A stretch of DNA of 49,785 nt. Source: ZLKRG08 sp964654815. Its GTDB lineage: Bacteria; Actinomycetota; Actinomycetes; Nanopelagicales; Nanopelagicaceae. The position numbers and the translations under genes were made by a program. The notes under the pieces were generated by a model that made no database searches, had not been told where the DNA came from, and saw only the letters and a list, made by a program, of their open reading frames with translations. Positions 24,659 to 32,598 of this stretch are shown in pieces (position 1 is the stretch's first letter; each line of letters begins with the position of its first letter). The stretch is from contig CAZZLH010000006.1 in the NCBI GenBank assembly GCA_964654815.1, positions 1 to 49,785 on the forward strand. The letters are read 5' to 3'.

Positions 24659-25817
24659 AAGGGTAACTGGAGGCGCTATGGAAGAGGAAATCCCAGGGTT
24701 TTCTCTGTGTAAAACGGGCCTTTCCCACCTGGCGGGCGAGGCTATAAATCATGGCGATGGCAGCCGCTAAGCGAAGCGCGCTGATGGCGCCATAGAAACT
24801 CTCATTGAGCCCAAATCTGGCATTGGTAATCAACGCAAGGTGTTGCCAGATTGCGATGTGATAAGCCAGCTCCGCAACTTGCCAAATCCAGAAGAAAATC
24901 AAAGTCGCTTTGGTGTTAAGTGCGATTACTGCGAGCGCGGTAAGCCAAAGCACATACTGTGGCGAGTAAACCTTGCCTAGAATCAAAGCTGCAGCAAAAA
25001 CTATGAATGCTACTTCGGCAAGTGTTGGGGTCTCACCTAATCCAAAGAGGAAGACTGCAACCCCGGCAAGGATCGCTAACGTGCCGATTAAAGATAGGTA
25101 ATTTGTGGCACCGGTATCCCAACCAAAGATCTGTAATGAATTCCAGATCGAGCCCCAATCTGGGCCGCGCTCCATATTAAATTTATAGAAATGCCACCAA
25201 CCGGTTGGGGTGGTAAGCGCTACCGGAAGATTTATGGCGAGCCAAGTACCGGCAAAGATGCTCAAGTAACGGATCGGATTTCGACCACCTCTTAAAAAGA
25301 TAATCAAGATTGGAATCAATAGGAGCACCGGAAAGAATTTGGTAGCTACGGAAATTCCCAACGCGATTGCGCTGTAATCGTATCTCTTTCGATCAAACCA
25401 ATAAATCGCAAGGAGCATCGTCGGTATGGCCCAAAGATCCCAATTAATGAAGAGTGAGCCAATCACTGCTGGCGCCAGCGCATAGTAAAAACCATATGGC
25501 GCGATCCGTTGTAATAGGAAAACGGTGGCAATAAATAAAAGCGCCAAGAGAAAGATATTTACAAAATAGTAATCTCGAATGTCGGTAACCGGTAGCGCAG
25601 TTAGATACATAGCAAGACCCATCAAAACTGGATATTCCACGCTCTTTTCGCCGCTGGCATATGGCCAGGTATCGGTATCTAAGGCGCGCTCGGTAAATAA
25701 AGGTGCAATATCGGTATAACAAGCGTGGATGTAGTTATCTGGCGATTGCCAGCCATTCTTCTCGCAGTGCGAGAACTTGGCAAAGGAGAGGAGACTTGCG
25801 AAGATCGCAAGTGCCAA
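24657..25817 (-). CDS. Polytopic glycosyltransferase, GT87/DUF2029-like
   Basis: A 386-residue membrane protein with roughly ten hydrophobic helices. Conserved-looking loops include YTDIAPLFTERALDTDTWPY and KSVEYPVLMGL after helix 1, and KFFPVLLLIPILI. This resembles the polyprenol-phosphate-mannose-dependent alpha-mannosyltransferases (GT87, DUF2029) encoded between PBP1A and rpsF in many actinobacteria. They act on the outer face of the membrane in lipoglycan synthesis. The start is uncertain: TTG 25817 is the only common start codon in the open frame, 39 nt after the ponA stop. The acceptor is unknown. Confidence 0.78.
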   Translation of the reverse strand: MALAIFASLLSFAKFSHCEKNGWQSPDNYIHACYTDIAPLFTERALDTDTWPYASGEKSVEYPVLMGLAMYLTALPVTDIRDYYFVNIFLLALLFIATVFLLQRIAPYGFYYALAPAVIGSLFINWDLWAIPTMLLAIYWFDRKRYDYSAIALGISVATKFFPVLLLIPILIIFLRGGRNPIRYLSIFAGTWLAINLPVALTTPTGWWHFYKFNMERGPDWGSIWNSLQIFGWDTGATNYLSLIGTLAILAGVAVFLFGLGETPTLAEVAFIVFAAALILGKVYSPQYVLWLTALAVIALNTKATLIFFWIWQVAELAYHIAIWQHLALITNARFGLNESFYGAISALRLAAAIAMIYSLARQVGKARFTQRKPWDFLFHSASSYP

Positions 25818-25856
25818 AAGAACGCGAGATGATCTAAACAGTTCGTGGCTCTTTAC

Positions 25857-27779
25857 TTACTTCTTCTTCGGCGATTGCACACCGCCGCTTGTCATTACTA
25901 CCGCGTCAGTGCCACCGATATTCACTGGTGGTGGGAAAGAGAGCACTGGTTGGCCAGCGAGCGCACCTTTCATATATGCGGTCCAAATGCGCGCTGGGAA
26001 AGTTCCGCCCGTTACAGAGTTAAGGCCACCAATACCATTTAGAGTTTGTGAGGCATCATCGCGGAACATAGATACTGCAGTGGCTAATTGCGGGGTGTAA
26101 CCGCTAAACCAAGCCGAGGCATTCTGCTCCGAAGTTCCGGTCTTGCCGGCAGCAGGCCTACCAAGGGATGCGGTACCTGCAGTTGCAGTTCCATTATTAA
26201 CCACGCCCTGCAGCGCATAAGTTAGATCTGCCATTACCTCTTTACTAAAGACTGTATTTGGCGATGGTGGTGTTGCTTGATAGAGCAGACCACCATTTGC
26301 ACCCTTTACTTCAACCAAGAACCAAGGTGAGGCATAAACACCTTGCGCGGCAAATGTTGCATATGAAGATGCCACATCTATAACTCGCGGAGATGCTGCG
26401 CCTAAGACCACTGATGGGGTTGGCATCATTGCAACACGATCTGGAATTCCGGCGCGACGCGCGACATCGACCACTTTATCTGGGCCAACTTTGATACCAA
26501 GTGGCACGTAGACAGTATTGATGGAATGTGATGTAGCTTTGAGCAGACTTACTTGGCCCCAACCTTCATCGCCATAATTGTTTACCTCATATGGCTTACC
26601 TAAATCATCAAAGATTTGTGGGCTATCGCCATTCCACATCGAGGTCAATGGAATACCAGCCTCAAGGCCGGCGATTAGCGCAAATGGCTTAAAAGTCGAG
26701 CCAGCTAATGCGATTGATTGGGTGGCATCATTTAATTGGCGGACCAAATAATCGCGTCCACCATAAAGGGCGATGATCTCTCCAGTGCCAGGTCTGATTG
26801 AGGCTAAGCCAATATGTAAGTTCTCAGGCGCGCCCTTTGGAGTTAATTTCGCTACCGCTTCAATTGCAGCTGCTTGGGCTTTTTGATCAAAGGTGGTTTT
26901 AACAATCAATCCACCCTTCATCAATTGATCCTCGGTGAAACCGCGCTTGATTAACTCAGCACGGACCATCTCAATTAAATATCCGCGAGGTCCAGAGAGT
27001 GAGCCCTCTCTGGTTCCGGGCATGATGGTTGGGAATTTAACTCGTTTGGCCACATCTGGTTCGAGCCAACCAGCTTTAACCATCCCATCGATCACATATT
27101 TAAAGCGCGCTTGAAGGCGCTTCATATTGTTCTCGCCATATTGTGGGTCGTAATAACCGGGCGAACGTAAAACAGATGCAATCACGGCAGATTGCGCCAA
27201 AGTTAGATTGCTCGCGCTACGATTGAAATATTGCTGCGCTGCGGTTTCGACGCCATATGCGCCGCGGCCAAAGTAAATAGTATTTAGATAATTCTCCAGG
27301 ATCTGATCTTTGCTCAATTGATTCTCAAGCTTTATCGCGATAACCAACTCTTTGATCTTTCGCTGTACCGAACGCTCTTGGGTTAGGAATGCGGTCTTGG
27401 CATATTGCTGAGTGATGGTAGAGCCGCCGCCGCCACGACCTAGCGTCTTTACGTTATCTACAACCGCACGCGCAAAGCCGCTGACGCTAAATGCATGTTC
27501 GTTATAGAAATTACGATTCTCTGCTGCCAACACTGCATGGCGAAGATTCCATGGCATCTTGGCTAGCGGTACGATGGTGCGATTCTCCGAACCAATTCGC
27601 CCTATCTCAGAGCCATTTGAATATTGAATGATGGTCGCTTGAGTATTTACATATTCATTTGGGTCTGGGATATCAACGGTGAAGTAGGCCAAGACAAATA
27701 AAGTTGCACCAGCTACAAACCCAAAACCGCCTAAAAAGATGGCGGCTCTCGCCAACAAACGCTTGGTTCGCGAGGACAT
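25857..27779 (-). CDS. ponA: Bifunctional penicillin-binding protein 1A
   Basis: A 640-residue class A PBP that polymerises and cross-links peptidoglycan. N-terminal membrane helix at about residues 8-30. The GT51 transglycosylase domain has AAENRNFYNEHAFS and GGSTITQQYAK...QERSVQRKIKE. The transpeptidase domain has the SxxK motif STFK (Ser361), SxN as HSINT, and KTG in AGKTGTSEQNASAWF. The C-terminus is short, with no PASTA repeats. ATG 27779 has a TAGCCT hexamer 6 nt upstream. It sits upstream of the GT87 gene. Confidence 0.96.
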   Translation of the reverse strand: MSSRTKRLLARAAIFLGGFGFVAGATLFVLAYFTVDIPDPNEYVNTQATIIQYSNGSEIGRIGSENRTIVPLAKMPWNLRHAVLAAENRNFYNEHAFSVSGFARAVVDNVKTLGRGGGGSTITQQYAKTAFLTQERSVQRKIKELVIAIKLENQLSKDQILENYLNTIYFGRGAYGVETAAQQYFNRSASNLTLAQSAVIASVLRSPGYYDPQYGENNMKRLQARFKYVIDGMVKAGWLEPDVAKRVKFPTIMPGTREGSLSGPRGYLIEMVRAELIKRGFTEDQLMKGGLIVKTTFDQKAQAAAIEAVAKLTPKGAPENLHIGLASIRPGTGEIIALYGGRDYLVRQLNDATQSIALAGSTFKPFALIAGLEAGIPLTSMWNGDSPQIFDDLGKPYEVNNYGDEGWGQVSLLKATSHSINTVYVPLGIKVGPDKVVDVARRAGIPDRVAMMPTPSVVLGAASPRVIDVASSYATFAAQGVYASPWFLVEVKGANGGLLYQATPPSPNTVFSKEVMADLTYALQGVVNNGTATAGTASLGRPAAGKTGTSEQNASAWFSGYTPQLATAVSMFRDDASQTLNGIGGLNSVTGGTFPARIWTAYMKGALAGQPVLSFPPPVNIGGTDAVVMTSGGVQSPKKK

Positions 27780-27785
27780 GGTTGA

Positions 27786-27791
27786 AGGCTA
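27786..27791 (-). promoter_or_regulatory. Putative -10 box of ponA (leaderless)
   Basis: TAGCCT on the minus strand ends 6 nt before ATG 27779; it overlaps the end of the upstream DUF5318 gene. Confidence 0.5.
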
Positions 27792-28196
27792 CCTGTAGTC
27801 GCTATCTTCCAAGGTTGGTTTCTTACGTGGTGGCTTTCGATTTACGCCATCGCCCAAGGTAAAAGAGTGCACTAGATGATTCCAATGGCAGTTCTTGCAA
27901 ACTTCGACTAGATATACACGGAACTCCCCAAACTCATGCTCCATGTCTACCAACTCTGAGATGGTTTTGATTCGACCTTGGTACTGGCCGAGTTGATCGC
28001 CATAGGTATAGCGCAATTCCACCAATTCATCCTTTTTGCAGACCGGACAATTGCGATCAGCTTTCTCGCCATGGAATTTCGCCGCGCGAAGCAGATATGG
28101 GTCGGCATCGCAGGCATCGGTCGCACCTCTAAAGAGCGCAATCAAAGTCGCGCGCTTATCCAGCGAGTAATCGATGAAAGAGCGCTTTGATCTCAT
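27789..28196 (-). CDS. DUF5318-family zinc-ribbon protein
   Basis: A 135-residue actinobacterial conserved protein of unknown function. Two CxxC knuckles (CPVC and CKNC) flank a central segment ELRYTYGDQLGQYQGR and suggest a zinc ribbon. The N-terminus SFIDYSLDKRATL and the CDADPYLLRAAKFHGE stretch are as in the family. I chose ATG 28196 over ATG 28217, because family members begin MRSxRxxxDY and a near-ideal TACAAT box lies 6 nt before it. It stands beside ponA, as is common in actinobacteria. Confidence 0.82.
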   Translation of the reverse strand: MRSKRSFIDYSLDKRATLIALFRGATDACDADPYLLRAAKFHGEKADRNCPVCKKDELVELRYTYGDQLGQYQGRIKTISELVDMEHEFGEFRVYLVEVCKNCHWNHLVHSFTLGDGVNRKPPRKKPTLEDSDYR

Positions 28197-28202
28197 GGCG
28201 TA

Positions 28203-28208
28203 ATTGTA
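28203..28208 (-). promoter_or_regulatory. Putative -10 box of the DUF5318 gene (leaderless)
   Basis: TACAAT on the minus strand ends 6 nt before ATG 28196; one base from the consensus TATAAT. Confidence 0.6.
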
Positions 28209-28228
28209 ATTAATCATTCAACTGCCCA

Positions 28229-28234
28229 TAAACT
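28229..28234 (+). promoter_or_regulatory. Putative -10 box of the MFS gene (leaderless)
   Basis: TAAACT ends 6 nt before ATG 28241. The divergent DUF5318 start is 44 nt away, so the two promoters share one short spacer. Confidence 0.55.
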
Positions 28235-28240
28235 CGGTAT

Positions 28241-29512
28241 ATGCAAGAGTTTTTCGCTCTGATACTTCACCCCAGATTGCGAAAACTGCTGGCAGTTAGA
28301 TGGACCGGCCAATTGACCGATGGCATCTTCCAAAGTGCGCTCGCCTCATTTGTGCTTTTCTCACCTGAACGTCAAGCAAGTGCGATGGCGGCGGCGTTGG
28401 GATTTGCCGTGGTGTTAACACCTTATTCGATTGTTGGGCCACTTGTCGGCACGATTCTTGATCGCATCTCAAGACAGCGCGCGGTTTTGATGGCAAATTC
28501 ATTGCGCGCAGTAGATTTGATCTTCATTGCGATTTTGATTTTCTCTGGCACTACTGGATTTCTGCTAACGCTATTAATTCTCTTCGCCTTCGGTGTAAAC
28601 CGATTATTACTCGCGGGGCTATCTGCAGGTCTACCGCTGATGATTGATCGACCAAATCTAATCAAAGCAAATGCCCTCGCCGTAACGGGTGGATCTTTAG
28701 CGGTAGTGGTAGGTGGCGCAGTTGGTATCGCGATTCGCCGAACTATCGATTCGATGAATAATGCCAATCAATCTGATGGCATCATCTTGCTGGTTGCGGT
28801 CTTGGGTTATCTGACCGCAACTTTTCTTAGCTCTCGGATTGGTCGAGCCGAATTAGGGCCGCTGCCTCACGAGGAGCGCGCGCCAAATGGCTTTAAAGAG
28901 TTGGTAGCAGCATTTCGCTTCCTACGTAATCATAAAGATGCCGCGCGTGGAATTTTGGCTACCTCTATCCAACGCGGTGGGTTAACTGCGCTAACGATCG
29001 TGGGACTTCTACTTGAGCGAAATACCTTTAATAATCCGGCAGATACCGAGGCGGGGTTGGCTGGGGTAAGTCGCGCGATTGCATTTGCTGGCGCCGGCTT
29101 GGTGATAGGTGCATTAATTGCACCAATCGGGGTTGAACGCTTTGGTCGACATAAATGGATTCGATCGATGGTCGCGTTAAGTTCGATTACCCCGATTGTG
29201 GTTGCGGTATTTGAGAGCTCGGCTTCATTGTATTTAGCGGCTTTCTTTGTCGCAGCTTCCGGCCAGAGCATGAAGGTAACCAACGATGCCTTGGTGCAAT
29301 CAAAAATCACTGATGATTTTCGTGGCCGCACCTTTGCGCTGTATGACATGACCGTAAATGTCGCGATCGTAAGTGGTGCGCTGCTTGCAGCGCTAGCCAC
29401 ACCAAACTCTGGTCTGACTAGATCAGTCCCTGTTGCGATTTCGGTAGTTTATTTACTAACCGCTTTTGTAATTTTAAGGAGCGCTAAATTTAGCGGGCAG
29501 CCCACCACTTAA
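28241..29512 (+). CDS. Major facilitator superfamily transporter
   Basis: A 423-residue integral membrane protein with about twelve hydrophobic segments and a central polar loop. The first cytoplasmic loop region GTILDRISRQRAVLMANSLRAVDL matches the MFS motif A position. The form resembles the MFS_3/enterobactin-exporter-like group common next to ponA and cca in actinobacteria. Substrate unknown. It overlaps the convergent cca end by 23 nt. Confidence 0.88.
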   Translation: MQEFFALILHPRLRKLLAVRWTGQLTDGIFQSALASFVLFSPERQASAMAAALGFAVVLTPYSIVGPLVGTILDRISRQRAVLMANSLRAVDLIFIAILIFSGTTGFLLTLLILFAFGVNRLLLAGLSAGLPLMIDRPNLIKANALAVTGGSLAVVVGGAVGIAIRRTIDSMNNANQSDGIILLVAVLGYLTATFLSSRIGRAELGPLPHEERAPNGFKELVAAFRFLRNHKDAARGILATSIQRGGLTALTIVGLLLERNTFNNPADTEAGLAGVSRAIAFAGAGLVIGALIAPIGVERFGRHKWIRSMVALSSITPIVVAVFESSASLYLAAFFVAASGQSMKVTNDALVQSKITDDFRGRTFALYDMTVNVAIVSGALLAALATPNSGLTRSVPVAISVVYLLTAFVILRSAKFSGQPTT

Positions 29513-30920
29513 GAAGCTCTTCGGTTGCGCGCTCTTTGCCGAGCGGTCCTTGTTCTAAGCGAAGTTCTAAAAGAAAATCTAAAGCTTCGCCGACTTGGCG
29601 TGATGGTTTTAATTTAAGTAACTCCATCACCTCGCTGCCATCAAGATCTGGGCGAATCGCCGCCAACTCTTCCTCTGCTGCTAATCGTTCGATGCGCGCT
29701 TCAAGGGCGTCATAAGTCGCAGCTAAACGCTCCGCTTTGCGTTGATTTCGGGTGGTGCAATCAGCGCGGGTAAGCACGTGTAAGTGGGTCAGCAATTCAC
29801 CGGCATCTCGCACATATCTACGAACCGCTGAGTCGGTCCATTCGCCATCGCCATAACCATGAAAACGTAGATGTAGCGAGATTAGCGTTTCCACCGCTTC
29901 GATAACTTCATTGGAGAAGCGAAGTTTTCTCATCCGTTCTTTGGCAAGGCGGGCACCGACGACTTCATGGTGATGGAATGAGACGCCACCACCTGGGATC
30001 AGCGCCCTCGTTTTTGGTTTTCCAATGTCATGTAATAGCGCTGCTAAACGAATCACTAAATTCTTGCCACCCAAGCGAGCTTCCAAAGCAATCGCCTGTT
30101 CTAAAACCGTCAATGAGTGTTCGTATACATCCTTATGGTGATGATGTTCGTCAATCTCTAATTGCAATTTAGGGATCTCTGGCAGTATCAAATCGGCCAA
30201 TCCAGTTGCGACCAATATGGAGATGCCTTTTCGAGGATGATCTGAGAGCATCAACTTGATGAACTCGTCTCTGATTCGTTCCGCTGAGATGATATTTAGG
30301 CGATCTGCCATTTCATGCATAGCTTTTAACGCATCTGCTGCGACTTCGAAATCTAGTTGTGCGGCAAACCTGGCAGCGCGCATCATTCGCAACGGATCAT
30401 CGCTAAATGATTGCTCTGGCGATACTGGGGTGCGTAGTACCTTCGCGCTTAGATCAGCGACCCCGTTATAGATATCAATAAATTCTGGTTTTGCGCCGGT
30501 TAACTCCAGAGCCATCACATTGATGGTGAAATCACGACGTGAGAGATCGCCTTGGATATTGTCACCAAATTCCACTTCTGGTTTTCGGGAATCTAAATCA
30601 TATCTATCACTGCGATATGTGGTGATCTCAACTGTAGTATCACCACGTTTTCCAGCGATGGTGCCAAATTCAATTCCAGTATCCCAAACATGTTCTGCCC
30701 AAGCATTTAAAATTTTCTTGGTATCTGCAGGGCGCGCATCTGTTGTGAAATCTAGATCGTTTCCTAGGCGTCCTAAGATTGCATCTCTTACTGGTCCGCC
30801 AACTAAGGCCAACTTAAATCCAGAATCTTTAAATGCTGCCGCTAATGAGCTAGCAAGGGGCGCCCGCTCAATTAACGAGCGAATCGCTAATTCGCGCGCG
30901 GCATCTAATGCGCTACTCAC
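29490..30920 (-). CDS. cca: CCA tRNA nucleotidyltransferase
   Basis: A 476-residue class II nucleotidyltransferase adding CCA to tRNA 3' ends. The polymerase head has GGPVRDAILGR and the metal-binding DLDFTT, then RRDFTINVMAL and DDPLRMMRAARFAAQL. A C-terminal HD domain contains EHHHHKDVYEHSL and ALLHDIGKP, a usual actinobacterial arrangement. It starts at GTG 30920 with TAACCT 7 nt upstream, divergent from the nudix gene by only 23 nt. In M. tuberculosis the same gene (pcnA) marks this border of the oriC block. Confidence 0.95.
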   Translation of the reverse strand: MSSALDAARELAIRSLIERAPLASSLAAAFKDSGFKLALVGGPVRDAILGRLGNDLDFTTDARPADTKKILNAWAEHVWDTGIEFGTIAGKRGDTTVEITTYRSDRYDLDSRKPEVEFGDNIQGDLSRRDFTINVMALELTGAKPEFIDIYNGVADLSAKVLRTPVSPEQSFSDDPLRMMRAARFAAQLDFEVAADALKAMHEMADRLNIISAERIRDEFIKLMLSDHPRKGISILVATGLADLILPEIPKLQLEIDEHHHHKDVYEHSLTVLEQAIALEARLGGKNLVIRLAALLHDIGKPKTRALIPGGGVSFHHHEVVGARLAKERMRKLRFSNEVIEAVETLISLHLRFHGYGDGEWTDSAVRRYVRDAGELLTHLHVLTRADCTTRNQRKAERLAATYDALEARIERLAAEEELAAIRPDLDGSEVMELLKLKPSRQVGEALDFLLELRLEQGPLGKERATEELLKWWAAR

Positions 30921-30927
30921 AGGGGAA

Positions 30928-30933
30928 AGGTTA
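30928..30933 (-). promoter_or_regulatory. Putative -10 box of cca (leaderless), overlapping the nudix -10
   Basis: TAACCT on the minus strand ends 7 nt before GTG 30920 and shares bases 30932-30933 with the opposing nudix box. Confidence 0.5.
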
Positions 30934-30937
30934 GGCT
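30932..30937 (+). promoter_or_regulatory. Putative -10 box of the nudix gene (leaderless)
   Basis: TAGGCT ends 6 nt before ATG 30944 and interlocks with the cca -10 box on the other strand. Confidence 0.5.
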
Positions 30938-30943
30938 ACTCAC

Positions 30944-31507
30944 ATGACCCCGGCACCCGGTGCTGGCGGCGATACTGGTGCAAATAGCCAACCGGCGTCT
31001 ACGCCTCATCGAAAGAAACGCTCACGCAATCGCAAGAAAAAAAGCGATGGCGCGCGCAATAAAAAACCCCAGCGATATGCAAAGCGGGTTGATGAAATTA
31101 GCGCGGGCGGTTTAGTCATCGATTTTTCCGGTACTAAAGGGTTATTGATTGGTCGATTGGATCAGAAAGATGCCAATCGTGAGCGCCTACTTTGGTCGTT
31201 GCCCAAAGGCCATATCGAAGCGGGCGAAACCCCTGAGGCTGCGGCGATCCGTGAAGTTGCGGAAGAGACTGGAATTCAATCCGAAATCACCCGCGAACTC
31301 GGCGTGATTGATTTCTGGTTTATGGCTGGGGGAAAGAGAATTCATAAAACCGTACACCATTACCTATTTAAAGAGGTGGGCGGATCTCTCTCGCCTCAAG
31401 TGACAGAGGTAGACGAGGTGCGTTGGTTTCCTTTAGAAGAGATAGTCGAATTGCTGGCCTATCCCGATGAAAAGAAGTTGATTGCCCGAAATGGTGAACT
31501 CAAATGA
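30944..31507 (+). CDS. NUDIX hydrolase with basic N-terminal tail (MutT4-like position)
   Basis: A 187-residue hydrolase of nucleoside diphosphate-linked compounds. The Nudix box GHIEAGETPEAAAIREVAEETGI lies at residues 89-111 and fits GX5EX7REUXEEXGU. A very basic tail (about residues 22-48, rich in Lys/Arg/Asn) precedes the domain and might bind nucleic acid. It occupies the position of mycobacterial MutT4 (Rv3908). The substrate cannot be told. It overlaps the next gene by 4 nt. Confidence 0.92.
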   Translation: MTPAPGAGGDTGANSQPASTPHRKKRSRNRKKKSDGARNKKPQRYAKRVDEISAGGLVIDFSGTKGLLIGRLDQKDANRERLLWSLPKGHIEAGETPEAAAIREVAEETGIQSEITRELGVIDFWFMAGGKRIHKTVHHYLFKEVGGSLSPQVTEVDEVRWFPLEEIVELLAYPDEKKLIARNGELK

Positions 31508-32598
31508 AACGCATCTTCGCCTCTGCTTTTACCCTGGTGGTCACTGCGATGCTTCTGTTGCTCTCCTTACAGATGCCGGCCGAGGCGGCAAATAAAAATA
31601 TCTATCTAACTTCGGTCGCAAATCGAAATTACCAAGGTGAGTTAATAAATAAAGATTTTGAGATGGCGCTTTCGCCTGAAGGTGAGTTGGGTAAATTGGT
31701 TTTCACCCCAGTTCCTAGGCCCAGAACTTGGATCATGGATGCTGCGCTTTTGGAAGACATCAAATACTTGGCCGAAAACAACTCTCAAGTTGCTGAGAGC
31801 TGGTTGCAAAGACTTAAAAGTGTGATTGGTAATGACAATATTTATGCCACCGCCTACGGCAACCCCGATGTGACTTACTTAAATGCTCTCGCGCCATCTG
31901 AGTTGAATTTCTACTATTTGGTTGGGCAGCAGCATCTTCAAGCGGTGCTATTGAAGAATGTCCGAAGTGAAAAGGGCACGGGCCTGGCAAATAAGCGAGC
32001 CACCATCAGCAACGAGATAAGGGAATTCTTTAATACCGCAAGGCAGGAATTTACGCTGCTTTCGACGGTGGTAAATCCAAAAGAGGTAGAAAGCGATCGC
32101 GCCAGATTGGGCCAACTCTTCAACCCGTTGTTATCTGAAAAGCAGCGTAATTCGCTGCTTAAGAACTTCGAGTTGGGGCAACCGCGGGTAATCGCGAAAC
32201 TAAGAATCGTCAGTGGCCGTTATCAAATCACCAACGCCAGCGAGAAACTGCCAATCACCTTGGTAAATGATTTCAACACTCCAGTAAAAGTCGATCTACT
32301 TTTCACGCCGCTAAATAGCCGCGTGGTCTTTCCCGAATATCGCCAAATCACGCTAAATCCAAATAGCAAAGTGCAAGTTAGCGTGCCGGTGAAGAGTATT
32401 GCAGCCGGTGACTCCACAGTTATCGCCCGGTTTGAAAATGGTAAAGGTAAGTCAATCGGAGCCACCGGCATGCTCGAGGTATCTTCGACCATAATCTCCA
32501 CAACGATTACCAGATTTACCACTGCTGCAGGTGTAGTTTTGATACTAGCTGCGATCGCACAGAGCGTTCGTCGAGTTCGAAAGAATCGCAAAGCATGA
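31504..32598 (+). CDS. Secreted, membrane-anchored protein in the DUF6049 position
   Basis: A 364-residue protein. A signal peptide (about residues 1-28, ending AEA) precedes an extracytoplasmic region with an immunoglobulin-like C-terminal part (SEKLPITLVNDFNTPVKVDL and VSVPVKSIAAGDSTVI). A membrane helix follows (about 336-355) with a basic cytoplasmic tail VRRVRKNRKA. In many actinobacteria a larger DUF6049 protein (Rv3909) stands just before murJ. Here it is about half that size. Function is unknown; a link to peptidoglycan assembly is inferred from position. It overlaps both neighbours by 4 nt. Confidence 0.75.
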   Translation: MKRIFASAFTLVVTAMLLLLSLQMPAEAANKNIYLTSVANRNYQGELINKDFEMALSPEGELGKLVFTPVPRPRTWIMDAALLEDIKYLAENNSQVAESWLQRLKSVIGNDNIYATAYGNPDVTYLNALAPSELNFYYLVGQQHLQAVLLKNVRSEKGTGLANKRATISNEIREFFNTARQEFTLLSTVVNPKEVESDRARLGQLFNPLLSEKQRNSLLKNFELGQPRVIAKLRIVSGRYQITNASEKLPITLVNDFNTPVKVDLLFTPLNSRVVFPEYRQITLNPNSKVQVSVPVKSIAAGDSTVIARFENGKGKSIGATGMLEVSSTIISTTITRFTTAAGVVLILAAIAQSVRRVRKNRKA

